Shown here: one piece after another, positions 24,301 to 34,384 of the stretch
Numbering within the stretch: position 1 is the stretch's first letter
Layout of the letters: every line of letters begins with the position of its first letter
Assembly (NCBI GenBank): GCA_039519185.1
Contig: CM076847.1
Location: forward strand, 20,891,251-20,955,250
Reading direction: 5' to 3'
Length of the DNA stretch: 64,000 nt
Origin: Astragalus membranaceus
Taxonomy: Eukaryota > Streptophyta > Magnoliopsida > Fabales > Fabaceae
Program-made: the position numbers and the translations under genes
The notes under the pieces: generated by a model
Database searches by the model: none
Told to the model about the DNA's origin: nothing
The model's input: only the letters and a program-made list of their open reading frames with translations

Positions 24301-25727
24301 CATTTTCAAAGGAAGCAGTTTAGTTCTACCCAGGAATTTCTCCAGGATTCCTGTGATTCTGTCTGAGTTTCACACTTCTTTGCAAGGGGGGCATTCTGGA
24401 TTTTTTAGAACATTTAAACGAATCTCTGCCATTCCATCTAATGTTGAGGAAGTAAATCAGCTCTATGATGCTCGGGATTCCTTGTTAGCTCAGCTCCATG
24501 ACAACCTCTGTCAAGCACAACAGAGGATGAAAAAGCAAGCAGATAAAAAAAGAAGAGATTTGACCTTCTCCATAGGTGATTGGGTGTATTTGAAGGCCAC
24601 TCCTTATAGATGGAAGTCACTAGCTACTAGAAGAAATGAAAAACTAAGTCCTCGATACTATGGCCCTTATCAAATCATTGAACAAATAGGAACAGTCGCC
24701 TACAAGCTAGAACTCCCTGCTGATTGCAAAATTCACCCAGTTTTTCATGTAAGCAAGTTGAAGAAATCAGTTACAGGTCACCATACTCCTCAGCAGATTC
24801 CTGCTAGAGCTCCGTTACAACTCACAGGGAATGGCTGAAGTACTTGTAAAGTGGAAGCATCTCCCTGCATGTGAGAATAGCTGGGAGCTGCTGGACAAAG
24901 TGAGACTAGCTTTCCCTACTTTTCCCCTTGAGGACAAGGTGAAAGCTTTAGGGGGGGGTATTGATAGCTCACACCCTATTGTAACTAGAGTATATAGGAG
25001 AACTAGAGGGCACTAAGGGCAATTGTGTAATTTCCTATTCTGCACGCGTGTATAAATAAGCTTGTAACTGTTCCATGGAAGGTAGTTAGTGAAATAAACA
25101 GAATACAGTCAATGCAGTTATGCATAGTTGCTGGACGAATTAACCAGAGAGTTGTATCATCTCTTTTCTCTGTTACCCCTTTCAATTCATCCCTTTATCC
25201 CAGTTGAGTCTTTCAGTGTCCTTTTTTTGGATACTAGCCGTGTCATGGTGTCCATGTCGGAGTTAGTGCTTCTTAGAGACAATAATCATAGAGAAACTTT
25301 CGAATCCTAGGTTCTTTTTATTAATTTTTTGTGGTTTGCAGAATGCTGCTTGAACTATGTGTTGATTACTAGAGTTCACTCCAACTGTGATGTATGATGT
25401 AAGGAGTTTGGTTTGAGTTAGTCATTTGTCGTCCCTTTTTGAATTTTAATTTAGCAATAAATACACATTTGGTATTGATTTTAGTGGAACACTTATTACT
25501 TGGTCATCTGTTTTAATCTTTTCTAGTTGAAATTTTGATTTTACAGAGGCAGTATTTTGGCCGAGTTCCTCACTGATGGTGATCCACGTGGCGCCTTAAG
25601 GAAGACTGTGAAGGAGTTGCAAGGATATGACGCGGAAGCAGTTGAACATTGTAGATCACTTGCTATTCACTACTCAAAGCAACTATACCAGATTTACATG
25701 AACAAAGAGGATCCCTTTTTCCCTTGA
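18331..25727 (+). CDS. Host gene for a 603-residue acidic coiled-coil protein, spliced
   Basis: Three coding exons join in frame: 18331-18934, 19183-20209 and 25547-25727, with donors CAG|GTAATA and CAG|GTAAGC and acceptors GAGCAG and TTACAG. A leader exon ending near 17856 and continuing at 18235 is likely. ATG 18331 is chosen because an in-frame TGA lies at 18259. Residues about 30-150 are rich in Glu/Lys heptads (coiled coil). The middle is highly acidic and serine-rich, with a tandem duplication (SDHDDDNMRISKSE twice, near 19569-19660). The C-terminus (GYDAEAVEHCRSLAIHY) looks like a compact helical domain and ends ...KEDPFFP. It is probably nuclear, since acidic tracts and basic clusters (KRKRRC) are present. 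I do not recognise the family. The last intron holds a 4.3-kb Ty3/gypsy element. Confidence 0.8.
18976..18998. repeat. (TA)n microsatellite in intron
   Basis: An uninterrupted TA run just downstream of the first coding exon. Confidence 0.9.
20460..20917. other. Intron segment with tgtcgg/gacac repeats interrupted by the Ty3 element
   Basis: Phrases such as cttgttggacaccgacg, cttggacacttcc, tagacaccgc and cattccggacactcc recur here, and related sequence (gtgtcatggtgtccatgtcgg) continues right after the Ty3 element at 25221-25265. The element therefore landed inside an older dispersed repeat in the intron. Confidence 0.5.
20923..21176 (+). repeat. 5' LTR of the Ty3/gypsy element
   Basis: 254 bp, TG...CA. 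It contains a TATAAATA promoter box at 21012-21019. Confidence 0.95.
21210..21982 (+). pseudogene. Gag of the Ty3/gypsy element, frameshifted
   Basis: An N-terminal frame from ATG 21210 covers a coiled segment and a retrotransposon-gag-type domain (LPVFNGDDATGWLTKVERFF, then WLQWW) but ends at TAA 21669-21671. The rest of the capsid (EGTVREYRKNFE, LFSNGLREDIRAEV) is in another frame that ends at 21982. At least one indel near 21655-21665 separates the halves. A CCHC-like zinc motif (CFTCDEKYAPSHVC) follows in the next frame at about 22120-22165. Confidence 0.85.
22049..24838 (+). pseudogene. Pol of the Ty3/gypsy element, integrase core deleted
   Basis: A 929-codon frame. It has a zinc knuckle at residues about 26-40, a protease with the active-site triad changed to D-C-G near residue 107 (usual D-S-G), reverse transcriptase with FFDDILIY (catalytic D445, D446), and RNase H (begins VIETDASSKGVGAVL). 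Where integrase should follow, LQGGHSGFFRTFKRIS at about 24415 jumps straight to a C-terminal integrase segment (DARDSLLAQL, then YYGPYQI). Only a few zinc-binding residues remain and the whole DDE core is missing, although the reading frame is kept. A frame change near 24830 separates the chromodomain, which continues as VLVKWKHLPACENSWELL to about 24915. Confidence 0.9.
24962..25215 (+). repeat. 3' LTR of the Ty3/gypsy element
   Basis: 254 bp, differing from the 5' LTR at two positions (a G/A near the start and a T/C near the end). It follows a G-rich polypurine tract ending ggggggggtat. Confidence 0.95.
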
Positions 25728-26542
25728 CTTGTGTACCAACAGGTTCCTACTAAGTCATAGAATCATTCGTGTGTAGAAATTTTAGCAAACATTAGCATTA
25801 CCACTTTTGTTGTTTTCGTGTGACAGATATTTTCCAAAGGATTACAACACAAATTATTTAACACGTAAGCTTGCGAGGCAATTATACAGATTTATCAGCA
25901 GAAATAGTTCTTCTGTTTCTGTGGTGTAAAGTTCAACTTTAGAACCTTCATTTATTGATACCTTGAAAAATGGTTGAACCAAGTAGTAATTTGTAGTTGT
26001 TGGTATAAGGGTGTGGGAAACCTTGAAGTTAGAATCAATGTTTCACATTTCCTTGACTGTCAATGAAGCATTTGGAAGAAAGAATGCTTCTCCTACTGCT
26101 ATTTGATTGGTGATCCTAGTAACTTTTTTTTCTAAGCTAGGCGACAATATGTTATATGTTAACATAATATCTTATTGTAAATGGAAAAAAAAAACGTTTT
26201 CTATTTTCCCTGAAGTTATACTTCTGAGCTTTAGATTTAATCGTTGTTGACTCAGCCTTAATCTTAGCAGAGTTATCATTAACCTTTAGGTCACCCTTAC
26301 CTTCTTTTTCTGCAAAATGCTTCTAGAAAATCTTTAAGTCAGATCTTATCGTATCTGAAAAAGTTGCATCGTTTCAAATCCTTTTCTCCTACTGCTATTT
26401 GATAGGTGATCCTAGTAACTACTTATGTTATAATTCTGTAGTATGCATCAAATTGCATTTATATAGCTCTTTACTTAGTTGCAATGCACATTATACAATT
26501 TTTGTACATTTCTTCAATGTTTGTAATACCGTTAGCTTCTCT

Positions 26543-26589
<47 letters not shown>

Positions 26590-27192
26590 CTATTTTTCTG
26601 GGGGAGAGGGGTTAGGGATTTTATACCATTGTTGCCATTTTTTCCTTTTCAATCAAAATTTGGCAACTAGTACAATTTGATTCTAATTGTGGCCATCACC
26701 ATTTGATATATTTTGATTCTAATTAGTACAATTATTTTAAAGACGGAGGCTCGAGATTTTAAAGTTTTTATTTTAGTTTTATCTAGGATGAATTTTTATT
26801 CTAAGGCTTGCTTTAGATTCTGCAACAAGTATTATAGGTTTCTGAAATAAGGCAAATTTTTTGAATTGCTTTTTATGCATAAGATTTTGTTTTTTCAGTT
26901 TATGTTTTTTGTGCTATTATAATGGATGAACAAGTATTTATCAAAATCTGCATGGAAACTTAGAAGTCATATATTGAGGTTTTACAAGTTCAGATTATTA
27001 GGCTTAGATGTGATAATGATTTGTATGTTTGAAATTGAGCTTTTACATGCTCAGATTATTGAAAATGCTTATATAGAGGAAGTGCAACAATGTGGCTTTT
27101 CCTTGTTTTTTTAGATTATCGCCTCATCTGTATGTTTGCAATTTAGCTTTTGCATGTTCAGATTTGTTTTATATTAGGAATTGTTTTGGATA
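25728..27192. other. 3' flank of the coiled-coil gene; no further gene seen
   Basis: A 37-bp direct repeat with one mismatch (ttctcctactgctatttgat...cctagtaact) occurs at 26088-26124 and 26384-26420. A (TTTC)n microsatellite lies at about 26543-26582. The remaining frames are short and unremarkable. Confidence 0.5.
26543..26582. repeat. (TTTC)n microsatellite
   Basis: About ten perfect TTTC units. Confidence 0.95.
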
Positions 27193-27460
27193 GTATGGCA
27201 GATGCCGTCGTTAGGTGATACATCATAGTTCCAGATCCTGTGCAGTCGCAACTCTACGTCGTTGTGCATTCCGCAGATTTGGACCATCCCATCTTGATCG
27301 GATGGTCTAGAATTTTAAATTTAAAAACAGATATTTAACATAAAGTTAAAATCTAGACCATCCGATCATGATAGGACGATTCAAATCTACTGAATGCATG
27401 ACTACACCAAATGGCGACTGCACAGGATCCAGATCCGTGATTACTAGAAGGCTGCCATAC
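27193..27460. mobile_element. Foldback MITE, about 268 bp
   Basis: The left arm (27193 to about 27320) and right arm (about 27340-27460) are imperfect inverted copies. The ends are gtatggcag and ctgccatac. Inside, gatcctgtgcagtcgc pairs with gcgactgcacaggatc, and gatcggatggtctagatttt pairs with its complement on the other side. No coding capacity. The target duplication is not clear, so the superfamily is unassigned. Confidence 0.75.
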
Positions 27461-27627
27461 CACTCTGATTACCTCTGACACTGCTGCTACATTGCCACCG
27501 GATACATCCATTGATATTTATTTGTCTCATTGCTTTAGTAAATAACTTATCGTTCATAGATCTCTTTTTTTTCAGAACATTAATACTGAATTGATAAAGG
27601 AAGAACAACCAATTACATCATAAGATA

Positions 27628-27676
27628 CTAGTCTCTGTAATTGCGCGCAGAGGATACCTAGTTTATACCAACAAAA
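27628..27676 (+). mobile_element. 5'-truncated SINE, 49 bp, with long TSD
   Basis: The inserted piece (gtctctgtaattgcgcgcag...ataccaacaaa) matches the 3' part of the SINE at 29773-29966. It is flanked by a 17-bp duplication, aattacatcataagata at 27611-27627 and aattacatcacaagata at 27677-27693, with one mismatch. Confidence 0.75.
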
Positions 27677-27694
27677 AATTACATCACAAGATAT

Positions 27695-28738
27695 GGTCAG
27701 TTTATTTATTGATATTGTCCTGCAGTTGGGTTAGTCATGTTTCTACCGGTAGCAAACATATAATGTGGATGCATAGTCTGAACTCTGATGCATATGTTTG
27801 CTTTCTGATTGGTTTTTCCCTAATTGTTGATGAGTGGAAAACATATTTGTTCAGTATTTTATCAGAAAAATTGAGGCTTCATCATTATCAGTTTTCTTTC
27901 AATGGAATATTGGAAAGCTTTGTACCAGTGCAACATCTTTCAATTGCCAATTTAAAGAGTGGTTAATGTCACAGCTGATTTATGAAGTGCCATTTTAAAT
28001 GGGTGTGGTAATAACCAATTTGTTAAGTTTCATGGTCCTAATAACTATTTTCACTCTTCATCCGAAATGGAAATTTTTGGTCCAAGGACAAAGAACCCAT
28101 CTTCCTTTTTATCAGCTTCCATATCTGTGTTATTTATTCTCTAGAAGGTCTTCTACAACAACCACTTTGCTTGAAGATATTCACAGTTTGGTTCTTGAAA
28201 TCGATTAAAGAGCAATTTCTTATAACTCATCTATTGCTTATCCTCTCACAAATCTTGTCCCTCATGCTCTGGATTTCTGCTTAACCTCCTTTCAGCGTCT
28301 TGGTGTTCTCCAAGCTTCTTTGGAAGAGGTCCTCCTCCTAATGTGAGTGCACACATGAATCCCCTGGGCTAGGAGAACCCTAGGAGAGTTCATGTTTCCT
28401 GCTTGACTTGTGTAGGCTCCTCATAATCATGTTTCATGCTTAGCCTTGATCCAACGACTTCTGATGACAAAATCTTCCTCATTATTAGCGTAGCCGTTTC
28501 AATCTCTCGCACCTCATGCACTTGAGGGTCCCACCTGTATCGGTTTTGTATCACCAAATGACCTCACATACCTTAGAGCTATCATTTTAGCCCACATGGG
28601 TTAGGGCTAAAAGCCATGTTCTAAAAGGCCCATTTATGTAGGGGCCATGGGGCCAAGAGCCCACAAAGCCCTGCTAGCCCATAGGCCCTATTTGTTTATT
28701 TATTTGCAAAAGAAATAGAATTTTTTCGAGTCCTCTAG
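27695..28738. other. No gene seen
   Basis: Short unremarkable frames only. From 28560 the sequence becomes rich in gggcc/ggccc phrases resembling the hAT-type element that follows, perhaps an older fragment of the same family. Confidence 0.4.
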
Positions 28739-29641
28739 TAGAGGTGTCAATTTGGCCCCAAGCCCCAAGCCCAGCCCCATTGGCCCCCTAATTTAGCCCC
28801 AAATATTTCAGCCCCCTATTAATGGGGCTTTTTTTAGCCCCAACCCACATTTTAAATTTTTTAGTGGGTTGGGGCCAGGGCTTTGTGGGTTGGCCCCCAA
28901 TTTTTTTTGATCATTCTTTTCCTACTACTTACACCTCTCTTTCATTCTTTTACCCCATTCCTCTTCTCGATGACTCTCACCACCACCTCATTCTCTCTCT
29001 CACCACCACCATCACCATCTCTTGTAAGTTATTTCTCATTGGAATAAAATTAAACTAACATTTGTACATTATACATCACCGGTGGATACTCCACAATTAC
29101 AATACCACATAGTTTGTGACATCATCTCTCAAACATTTCATGAGTTTAGTAAACACCACAAAAATAATTTATGTTAAACTCAATTACATGATGTCACGAT
29201 ACAATTCACCATTTTTTTATTCGTGGAATACAAGAAACGACCTAGGAGGCGCCCGATAATAAAGTAATTTGAGACATGGTTCCATCAAATATTTGGCATC
29301 ATAAAACTGCATCAATAATAAAAAATGAAGTCAAGTAAAAATAATATTATATATATTATTTAGTTTCTGAATTTGAAAAAAACTGAAAAACTGACATTTA
29401 TTTTTTTTGTTAAAAAGTATTTTTATAATTATCCAATGGATTTAAAAAATATATTGGATGGATCACAACCATCCACAAAATTAAACAAAAATTAAGGGCC
29501 TTGGGGCTGGCCCTGGCCCACTGGGGCTTGGGGCCATGTGGGCTTATGAAATGTGGGCTTTTTGGCCCATGGGCCTTTTGGCCCTAGGGCCACGTGGGGC
29601 TGGGGCTGGGCTGGCCCATATGGGCCAAATTGACAGCTCTA
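28739..29641. mobile_element. Non-autonomous hAT-type element, 903 bp
   Basis: The ends are TAGAGGTGTCAATTTGGCCC and GGGCCAAATTGACAGCTCTA (imperfect inverted repeats), flanked by an exact 8-bp target duplication tcctctag (28731-28738 and 29642-29649). The subterminal regions are dense in ggcccca/tggggcc phrases in inverted orientation. No transposase is encoded. 8-bp duplications and TA-G-rich ends are characteristic of hAT elements. Confidence 0.9.
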
Positions 29642-29772
29642 TCCTCTAGGCCAACCCATTGAGTGAAATGCTTGGTCCGGAAATATTTTTTTGTTAGTAA
29701 TAGAATTTTTGCAAAATATGGCTTCTATTTTCTCTTTGTTCCCGTCTCTATATTTGAGAGTTGTACTAACTA

Positions 29773-29966
29773 ACCCAAGAGCGCATGGATGGGATGGTGT
29801 GGGTCTCTTCCAGCTTAACCAAGGTCCTGGGTTCGAATCTAACCTTGGAAATGCTGCAGCGTTAAATCTCTTGAGGGAGAGCTTTACTGCCAATTGTGGT
29901 CCTACCCGGCTCGAGGGATTAATCTCTACAGTTGCGCGGAGAGGATACCCAGTTCACACCAAAAAC
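29773..29966 (+). mobile_element. tRNA-derived SINE (family 1), 194 bp
   Basis: Flanked by an exact 15-bp duplication gagttgtactaacta (29758-29772 and 29967-29981). It contains a pol III B-box-like GGTTCGAATCT and ends in an A-rich tail (accaaaaac). A convincing A box is less clear, but the length, the tail and the long TSD are typical of a SINE. Confidence 0.85.
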
Positions 29967-29993
29967 GAGTTGTACTAACTAGGCAATGAAAGT

Positions 29994-30175
29994 AGGTCCC
30001 GGGTCGAGAGATTAATCTCTGCAGTTGCGCGAAGAAGATCCCAAGTAGGTAGCTCAGTTGGCGAGCTAAGGGATATCGAAGGAGTGCACCAAATGAGAGC
30101 AAGAAGGAGGTCCTGGGTTCAACTCCCGGAAACTAACATTCCCCCACCCCCACTAACATTGTTTATCAAAAAAAA
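29994..30175 (+). mobile_element. Chimeric SINE: 3' piece of family 1 joined to a complete family 2
   Basis: A 17-bp exact duplication aactaggcaatgaaagt (29977-29993 and 30176-30192) encloses two parts. Positions 29994-30039 match the 3' region of the family-1 SINE (ggattaatctctacagttgc at 29917 versus gagattaatctctgcagttg here). Positions 30040-30175 match the stand-alone SINE at 35270-35405. The second part has an A box (TAGCTCAGTTGG), a B box (GGTTCAACTCC) and a poly(A)-like tail. Confidence 0.85.
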
Positions 30176-30192
30176 AACTAGGCAATGAAAGT

Positions 30193-31258
30193 GAGGGCGG
30201 TATTATTTTATGAATGCAATATTTATTTTAAGTTTTTTTGAGTGAATATATTTGATATATTACGATAATTTTTAAACTTTATAATTTTCTCTTTGTTTCT
30301 ACTTATAATCTTTTTTATATTTATATTATATTTATACCATATTAATATTTATAGTATAAATTTAAACCCTACATTTTTTTCTATAATTTGTTATATTTAT
30401 ATTTATAGTATGGAAACGAAGGCTAGCACGGCGTTATACTATATTTATATTTAATTTTCTCTTTGTTTTTTCCTATAATTGTTTTTTATAACCGTCCTAT
30501 TAGTAAACTATATTTTTTACTATATTTCGTTAAAAAAGGTACTGATAATCGGAATTGTAATGTTGTTACTTTTTTGGTATACCAAAAGGGCTTAACACAG
30601 CCCAACAGACACTAATCCAACATGCTTATACACCCACTACTTTCAGCACCCTAAGCCTGAATCAGGAAGTGAGGAACCGAATCGTAAATTACAAAAATCT
30701 CAGGGGTGCTAACACTAAGTTTGGCTAAAATATTTGTTGGACAGTTCCTCTCCTGAGGCACATGATGCCACCACAGGTCATAGGGCTCCGCAACGATCTC
30801 CAGAATTCCCTTCACGAGGCGATCTAGGGAGAGAAAACTCGAAATTTGCTCAACTTAATTGAATGTCTTGTGCGCGGTTTCAAGGTTGATGTTTGCACCG
30901 GTAAGAACAGGCCAGAATAAATAGGGAGTGGGCCAACCACAAAGCCATGGTCCTAACCCACTAAAATTTTAAATTGTTGGTTGGGGTTAACATAAACCCA
31001 CTCAGTAGGGGGCTTAATAAGAGGGCAAGGGGGTTGTGGGCTTGGATTATTTTGACAGCTCTACGTTTCCTATAAATAGAGATAACTGTCATTGAGATCA
31101 GGTACACTTATATTCCTTAACTCTTGCTTTGAGTTAATGCTGATTTGAGCACTAGAGTACTTGCAAGTACCACACCGCCCATGTGCGCTGTAGTGAATTC
31201 TAAACTTCTAAACTCGGACCTCTGCTTTTATCTTTGGCTTATCAACCTCAGTACAATT
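30193..31258. other. No gene seen; degenerate hAT-type fragment near 30900-31065
   Basis: 30200-30590 is very AT-rich. The segment ending ttattttgacagctcta at 31065 resembles the right end of the hAT-type element at 28739-29641 and carries gggcc/accaca phrases, but no left end or duplication is visible. Confidence 0.4.
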
Positions 31259-31259
31259 A

Positions 31260-31292
31260 CTTATCTTATCTTATCTTATCTTATCTTATCTT
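31260..31292. repeat. (TTATC)n microsatellite
   Basis: About six perfect pentanucleotide units. Confidence 0.9.
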
Positions 31293-31670
31293 CATCACTT
31301 TAAAATATCTCTAATCCTTTAACATACCTTCTAAATCAATGGTATAAAGACAAAGGGGGACAAAATAGTAATTTGTGTGACCACTATAGTATATTATGAC
31401 CTGATGCAACTGTTGCACCCACTACATTGTGGCATTGTGATAATGATTTTTCTATGATTTAAAATCTCATAGCAATTGCGGGTTGATGCTATTCCGAACA
31501 CTACCACAACCGCAATATTGTGGTCGCCTTACTGAGGTAGTCCACGATTTAAAACACTTAAGTCGATATTAAACTTTTCATAAGAGGTTTTCTTGATATG
31601 TAGATTAGAAAAAAGTAACTTACTTAGCCTTTCGAAAGAGATAGTTAATTTTATAAAATAATTATATAAA

Positions 31671-31956
31671 GGGTCTGTTTGGTTCGACTTATTTAGGTTT
31701 ATCTACTGGCATAAACACTTGTGAGACTGTTTGGCAGAGCTTATGAAAACAACTTACGATATGTTCATAAGTTATTTTCAGCTAATTTCCACAAGCTCTA
31801 CATGATAGATTATGAAAACAACTTATGGCTTATAAAAAATAGTTTACCAATGTTGTATCCTTTATTATATAAAGTTATAAACCACTTATTCATAAGCACT
31901 AATATCATAAGTGCTTATGCCATAAGCCCTTAATTGAGGTGTTTATCCAAACGGGT
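31671..31956. mobile_element. MITE-like element, about 286 bp
   Basis: The ends gggtctgtttgg and ccaaacgggt are imperfect inverted repeats. The interior has repeated gcttatgaaaacaactta phrases and their inverse (cataagtgcttatgccataa). A target duplication is not certain. This pattern is common for plant MITEs, but the superfamily is left open. Confidence 0.5.
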
Positions 31957-32358
31957 AAAATACTCCTTGTCCTTATTATAAAAAAAAGTTTACAGTTTTA
32001 GGTTCATTGAGTAACTAATGTATCTGACCTATATTATAGACTAGATACATCAAAATTTTCTTATAACGACGACCCAAGGGGGTATCAAACACATTACAAT
32101 CATTGATCTCTATTTAACCTTGTTTTTGACAAATTAATGTATTAAACTTAATATATTTATTTATTCTACTCTGTTCTGTTCTATCTATATACATTTTAAT
32201 GCTAAAGATTCGTTTCATTATTGATACAAACAATATTGGAAGAGAATATTCATGGCAATAATTAGACATATATACAATCTTTTAATTGTGTGGACAAAAG
32301 ACAATATATACAATCTGTCGGTCCTAAATACAGCTTCGAATCAATGATTACAAAGGAT
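31957..32358. other. No gene seen
   Basis: AT-rich intergenic sequence before the Mutator-type MITE. Confidence 0.5.
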
Positions 32359-32367
32359 ACAGAATAT

Positions 32368-32522
32368 GGATCAGGATCCTCTCCATTTAATGGAGGGTTC
32401 CATTTGGAGAGAGAGTGACACATTGAATATTTTAATATTATTTTTAAAATAATATTAAAATATTCATTGTGTCACTCTCTCTCCAAATGGAACCCTCCAT
32501 TAAATGGAGAGGATCCCAATCC
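32368..32522. mobile_element. Mutator-type MITE, 155 bp, near-perfect hairpin
   Basis: Flanked by an exact 9-bp duplication acagaatat (32359-32367 and 32523-32531). The ends GGATCAGGATCCTCTCC and GGAGAGGATCCCAATCC are inverted repeats, and the complementarity extends through nearly the whole element (arms of about 70 bp around a short AT-rich loop). The 9-bp duplication points to the Mutator superfamily. It sits about 350 bp upstream of the arabinogalactan-peptide start codon. Confidence 0.92.
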
Positions 32523-32701
32523 ACAGAATATTAGCACACACTTCCAACTCAGCAATTTTTTGTTAAACAAAAAATATAAAAAAGGAAAGAAATTAAATCT
32601 CACATTAGTAAATGGATTCCCCTAAAGGTGCGACTACACCTTACATTCTCCATCTCAACGTAGCTGGCTCTTTCCTATGAAAGTGACTAAATATATATCC
32701 T

Positions 32702-32708
32702 TATAAAA
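32702..32708 (+). promoter_or_regulatory. TATA box of the arabinogalactan-peptide gene
   Basis: TATAAAA, 171 bp upstream of the start codon. It is followed by a CT-repeat (about 32768-32788) of the kind frequent in plant core promoters and leaders. Confidence 0.6.
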
Positions 32709-32878
32709 GGAACAACAAACATCTTCGTATTCACCACCCACCCATAACTCGTTCTCAATTTTTGTATTCTCTCTCTCTCTCTCTCTCTTAAAGATCCAAA
32801 AAAAAATTAAGAGAGAGAGGGAAATACAAAGGGGAGAAACAAGAGAGAAACATTGATATAAACAATAAAAGGATCGAA

Positions 32879-33976
32879 ATGGCTGTTTACAATGCTTCAT
32901 TCAGGGTGGTCGTTTTTCTTGGTCTAATTTTTGCAGCCCTTACGTCAGTGGCTTGCTCTCAATCCATTGCTCCTGCACCTGCTCCTACAAGCGATGGTAA
33001 TTTCCTTTTTCTCTTTTAGATTTTATTGTTGAGAATATATAATCGCGCATAATTATTTCATCAAATTCTTCCTTCAATTTTGATCCCTTCTGTGGTTTAA
33101 TTTACGATCCACAATCACATAACGGTTTTTGATGTTTCTGTAATCGCATATCACAATCGTAAATGTGACGGATCAGCTACATTAACGCTTTTTAAGGTTT
33201 ATAACCGCAATTTAAATCTTTGATCCAACCCTTGACTACTTGTTAGACAACAAGCTAGATTGTGTTAATTTTCTTAAGAATCAATATTGTAAAAATTGAT
33301 AGATTTTAAATTATGATTTTAAATTGTGATATGTAATCGTAGTTATGTTTGCAATATAATGGTTTTTGAGGTATCTGTGACCACATCGCAACTGCAATTG
33401 TAGCTGCATTCACCACATTTGTTTGCAATGTAACCGTTTTTTAGGTCTCCCCACTAGCAACTGCAATTACAATTTAAAATCTTGATTCGTAGATAACAAT
33501 CCAGATTGTGTTATATTTCTTAAGAATCAATCTTGTAAAAATTGAACGATTATGAAATTATGATTAAATTATTTTCATGAGTACAGGGATAGGAATATCT
33601 GAATCAACTATAATTTCACATTTCTTATTGTTTTTGTGATATCTTTACGGTCTTTTTGTCTAAAGGGTAATGATTCTTTGTACGAAACAAGAAATGGAGA
33701 AAGGACATGACAAACCTTTTTTTTTTTAACATTCCGTGTTTTGATAGTGTATTTCGTTTATTTCATTTCGTAGGAAATAAAATCGCTCTTACCTAAATCA
33801 CCACATGATATGATTGAAACTCATTGGATAATTATAGTGTGTCCAATGTTGTTTATGGATTGCATAATGGATGGCTAATATATTGTTCATTGTAATTTGC
33901 AGGCACATCAATTGACCAAGCAATAGCATATGTCCTAATGCTATTGGCCTTGGTTCTAACCTACATCATCCATTAA
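32879..33976 (+). CDS. Arabinogalactan peptide (short GPI-anchored AGP)
   Basis: Two exons, 32879-32996 and 33903-33976, join at GATG|GTAATT and TTTGCAG|GC to give 63 residues. An N-terminal signal peptide (residues 1 to about 26, ending VACS) is followed by the short Pro/Ala mature peptide QSIAPAPAPTSDG, whose Ala-Pro repeats are sites for proline hydroxylation and arabinogalactan addition. Then comes SIDQAIAY and a C-terminal hydrophobic tail (VLMLLALVLTYIIH) that in this family is removed when the GPI anchor is attached. This matches the AGP16/20/22/41 type (DUF1070) in layout, intron position and length. The product is expected at the outer face of the plasma membrane. It is the clearest ordinary host gene in the window. 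Confidence 0.95.
33257..33550. repeat. Imperfect duplication inside the AGP intron
   Basis: Phrases around agattgtgttaatttt, taagaatcaat and ttgtaaaaattga recur at about 33257-33305 and 33503-33552. Related aatcgca/caattgcag phrases lie between, suggesting an old duplication of about 245 bp in the intron. Confidence 0.6.
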
Positions 33977-34376
33977 TTAAGGTACCAAGAGTGGATGGAC
34001 TACTAAATTTAATTGAGAACTACAGAGTTTTTTCAAGGACATTCTCAAATTGTACTGAGGAGGAAGGAAGATGTTTTTTGATTGGAGAATTGCGTTTTTT
34101 TGTATTTTACTTATCTTGCTCCTCGGATAGTCTCATCCCAAATTTTGAGCTGTCTATTTATTTTGTTATCTAAATCATTGTTGATAAGGAATGGAGGAAA
34201 AATAAATAAAAAAATAAAAATGGCTAGAATGATTACGCCATGGGATGGGATACGTCTTTATGGATATGAATGAACATGAAATTTCATTTTTCATGTCCCC
34301 TGCCCCAGCTCTTTTATTTTGGGGTTAGTAGAATTATCTGATATTTCAATCAAAGTATAAAAGAATTCTAGACTTG
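33977..34376. other. 3' untranslated/flanking region of the AGP gene
   Basis: AT-rich, with aataaataaa-type polyadenylation-like signals near 34198-34215. No further coding sequence is supported. Confidence 0.5.
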
Positions 34377-34384
34377 GCCATAAG

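Larger units (their letters stand above)
20923..25215 (+). mobile_element. Ty3/gypsy chromovirus-type LTR retrotransposon, 4293 bp, defective
   Basis: Two 254-bp LTRs (20923-21176 and 24962-25215) run TGATAGC...CTTTCA and differ at only two positions I can find. They are flanked by the 5-bp duplication gtgtc (20918-20922 and 25216-25220). A tRNA-Met-type primer site TGGTATCA follows the 5' LTR and a run of eight G precedes the 3' LTR. Order is gag, protease, reverse transcriptase, RNase H, integrase remnant, chromodomain. Short LTRs with a chromodomain suggest the Reina-like group (inference). Gag is frameshifted and integrase is largely deleted, so a recent jump must have used proteins from another copy. 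It lies in an intron of the gene at 18331-25727, same strand. Confidence 0.95.

Noticed and set aside
30040..30130. A tRNA gene (A box and B box visible)
   Set aside because: The segment does not form a complete cloverleaf with paired acceptor ends, and the A-rich tail and long target duplications show a SINE.
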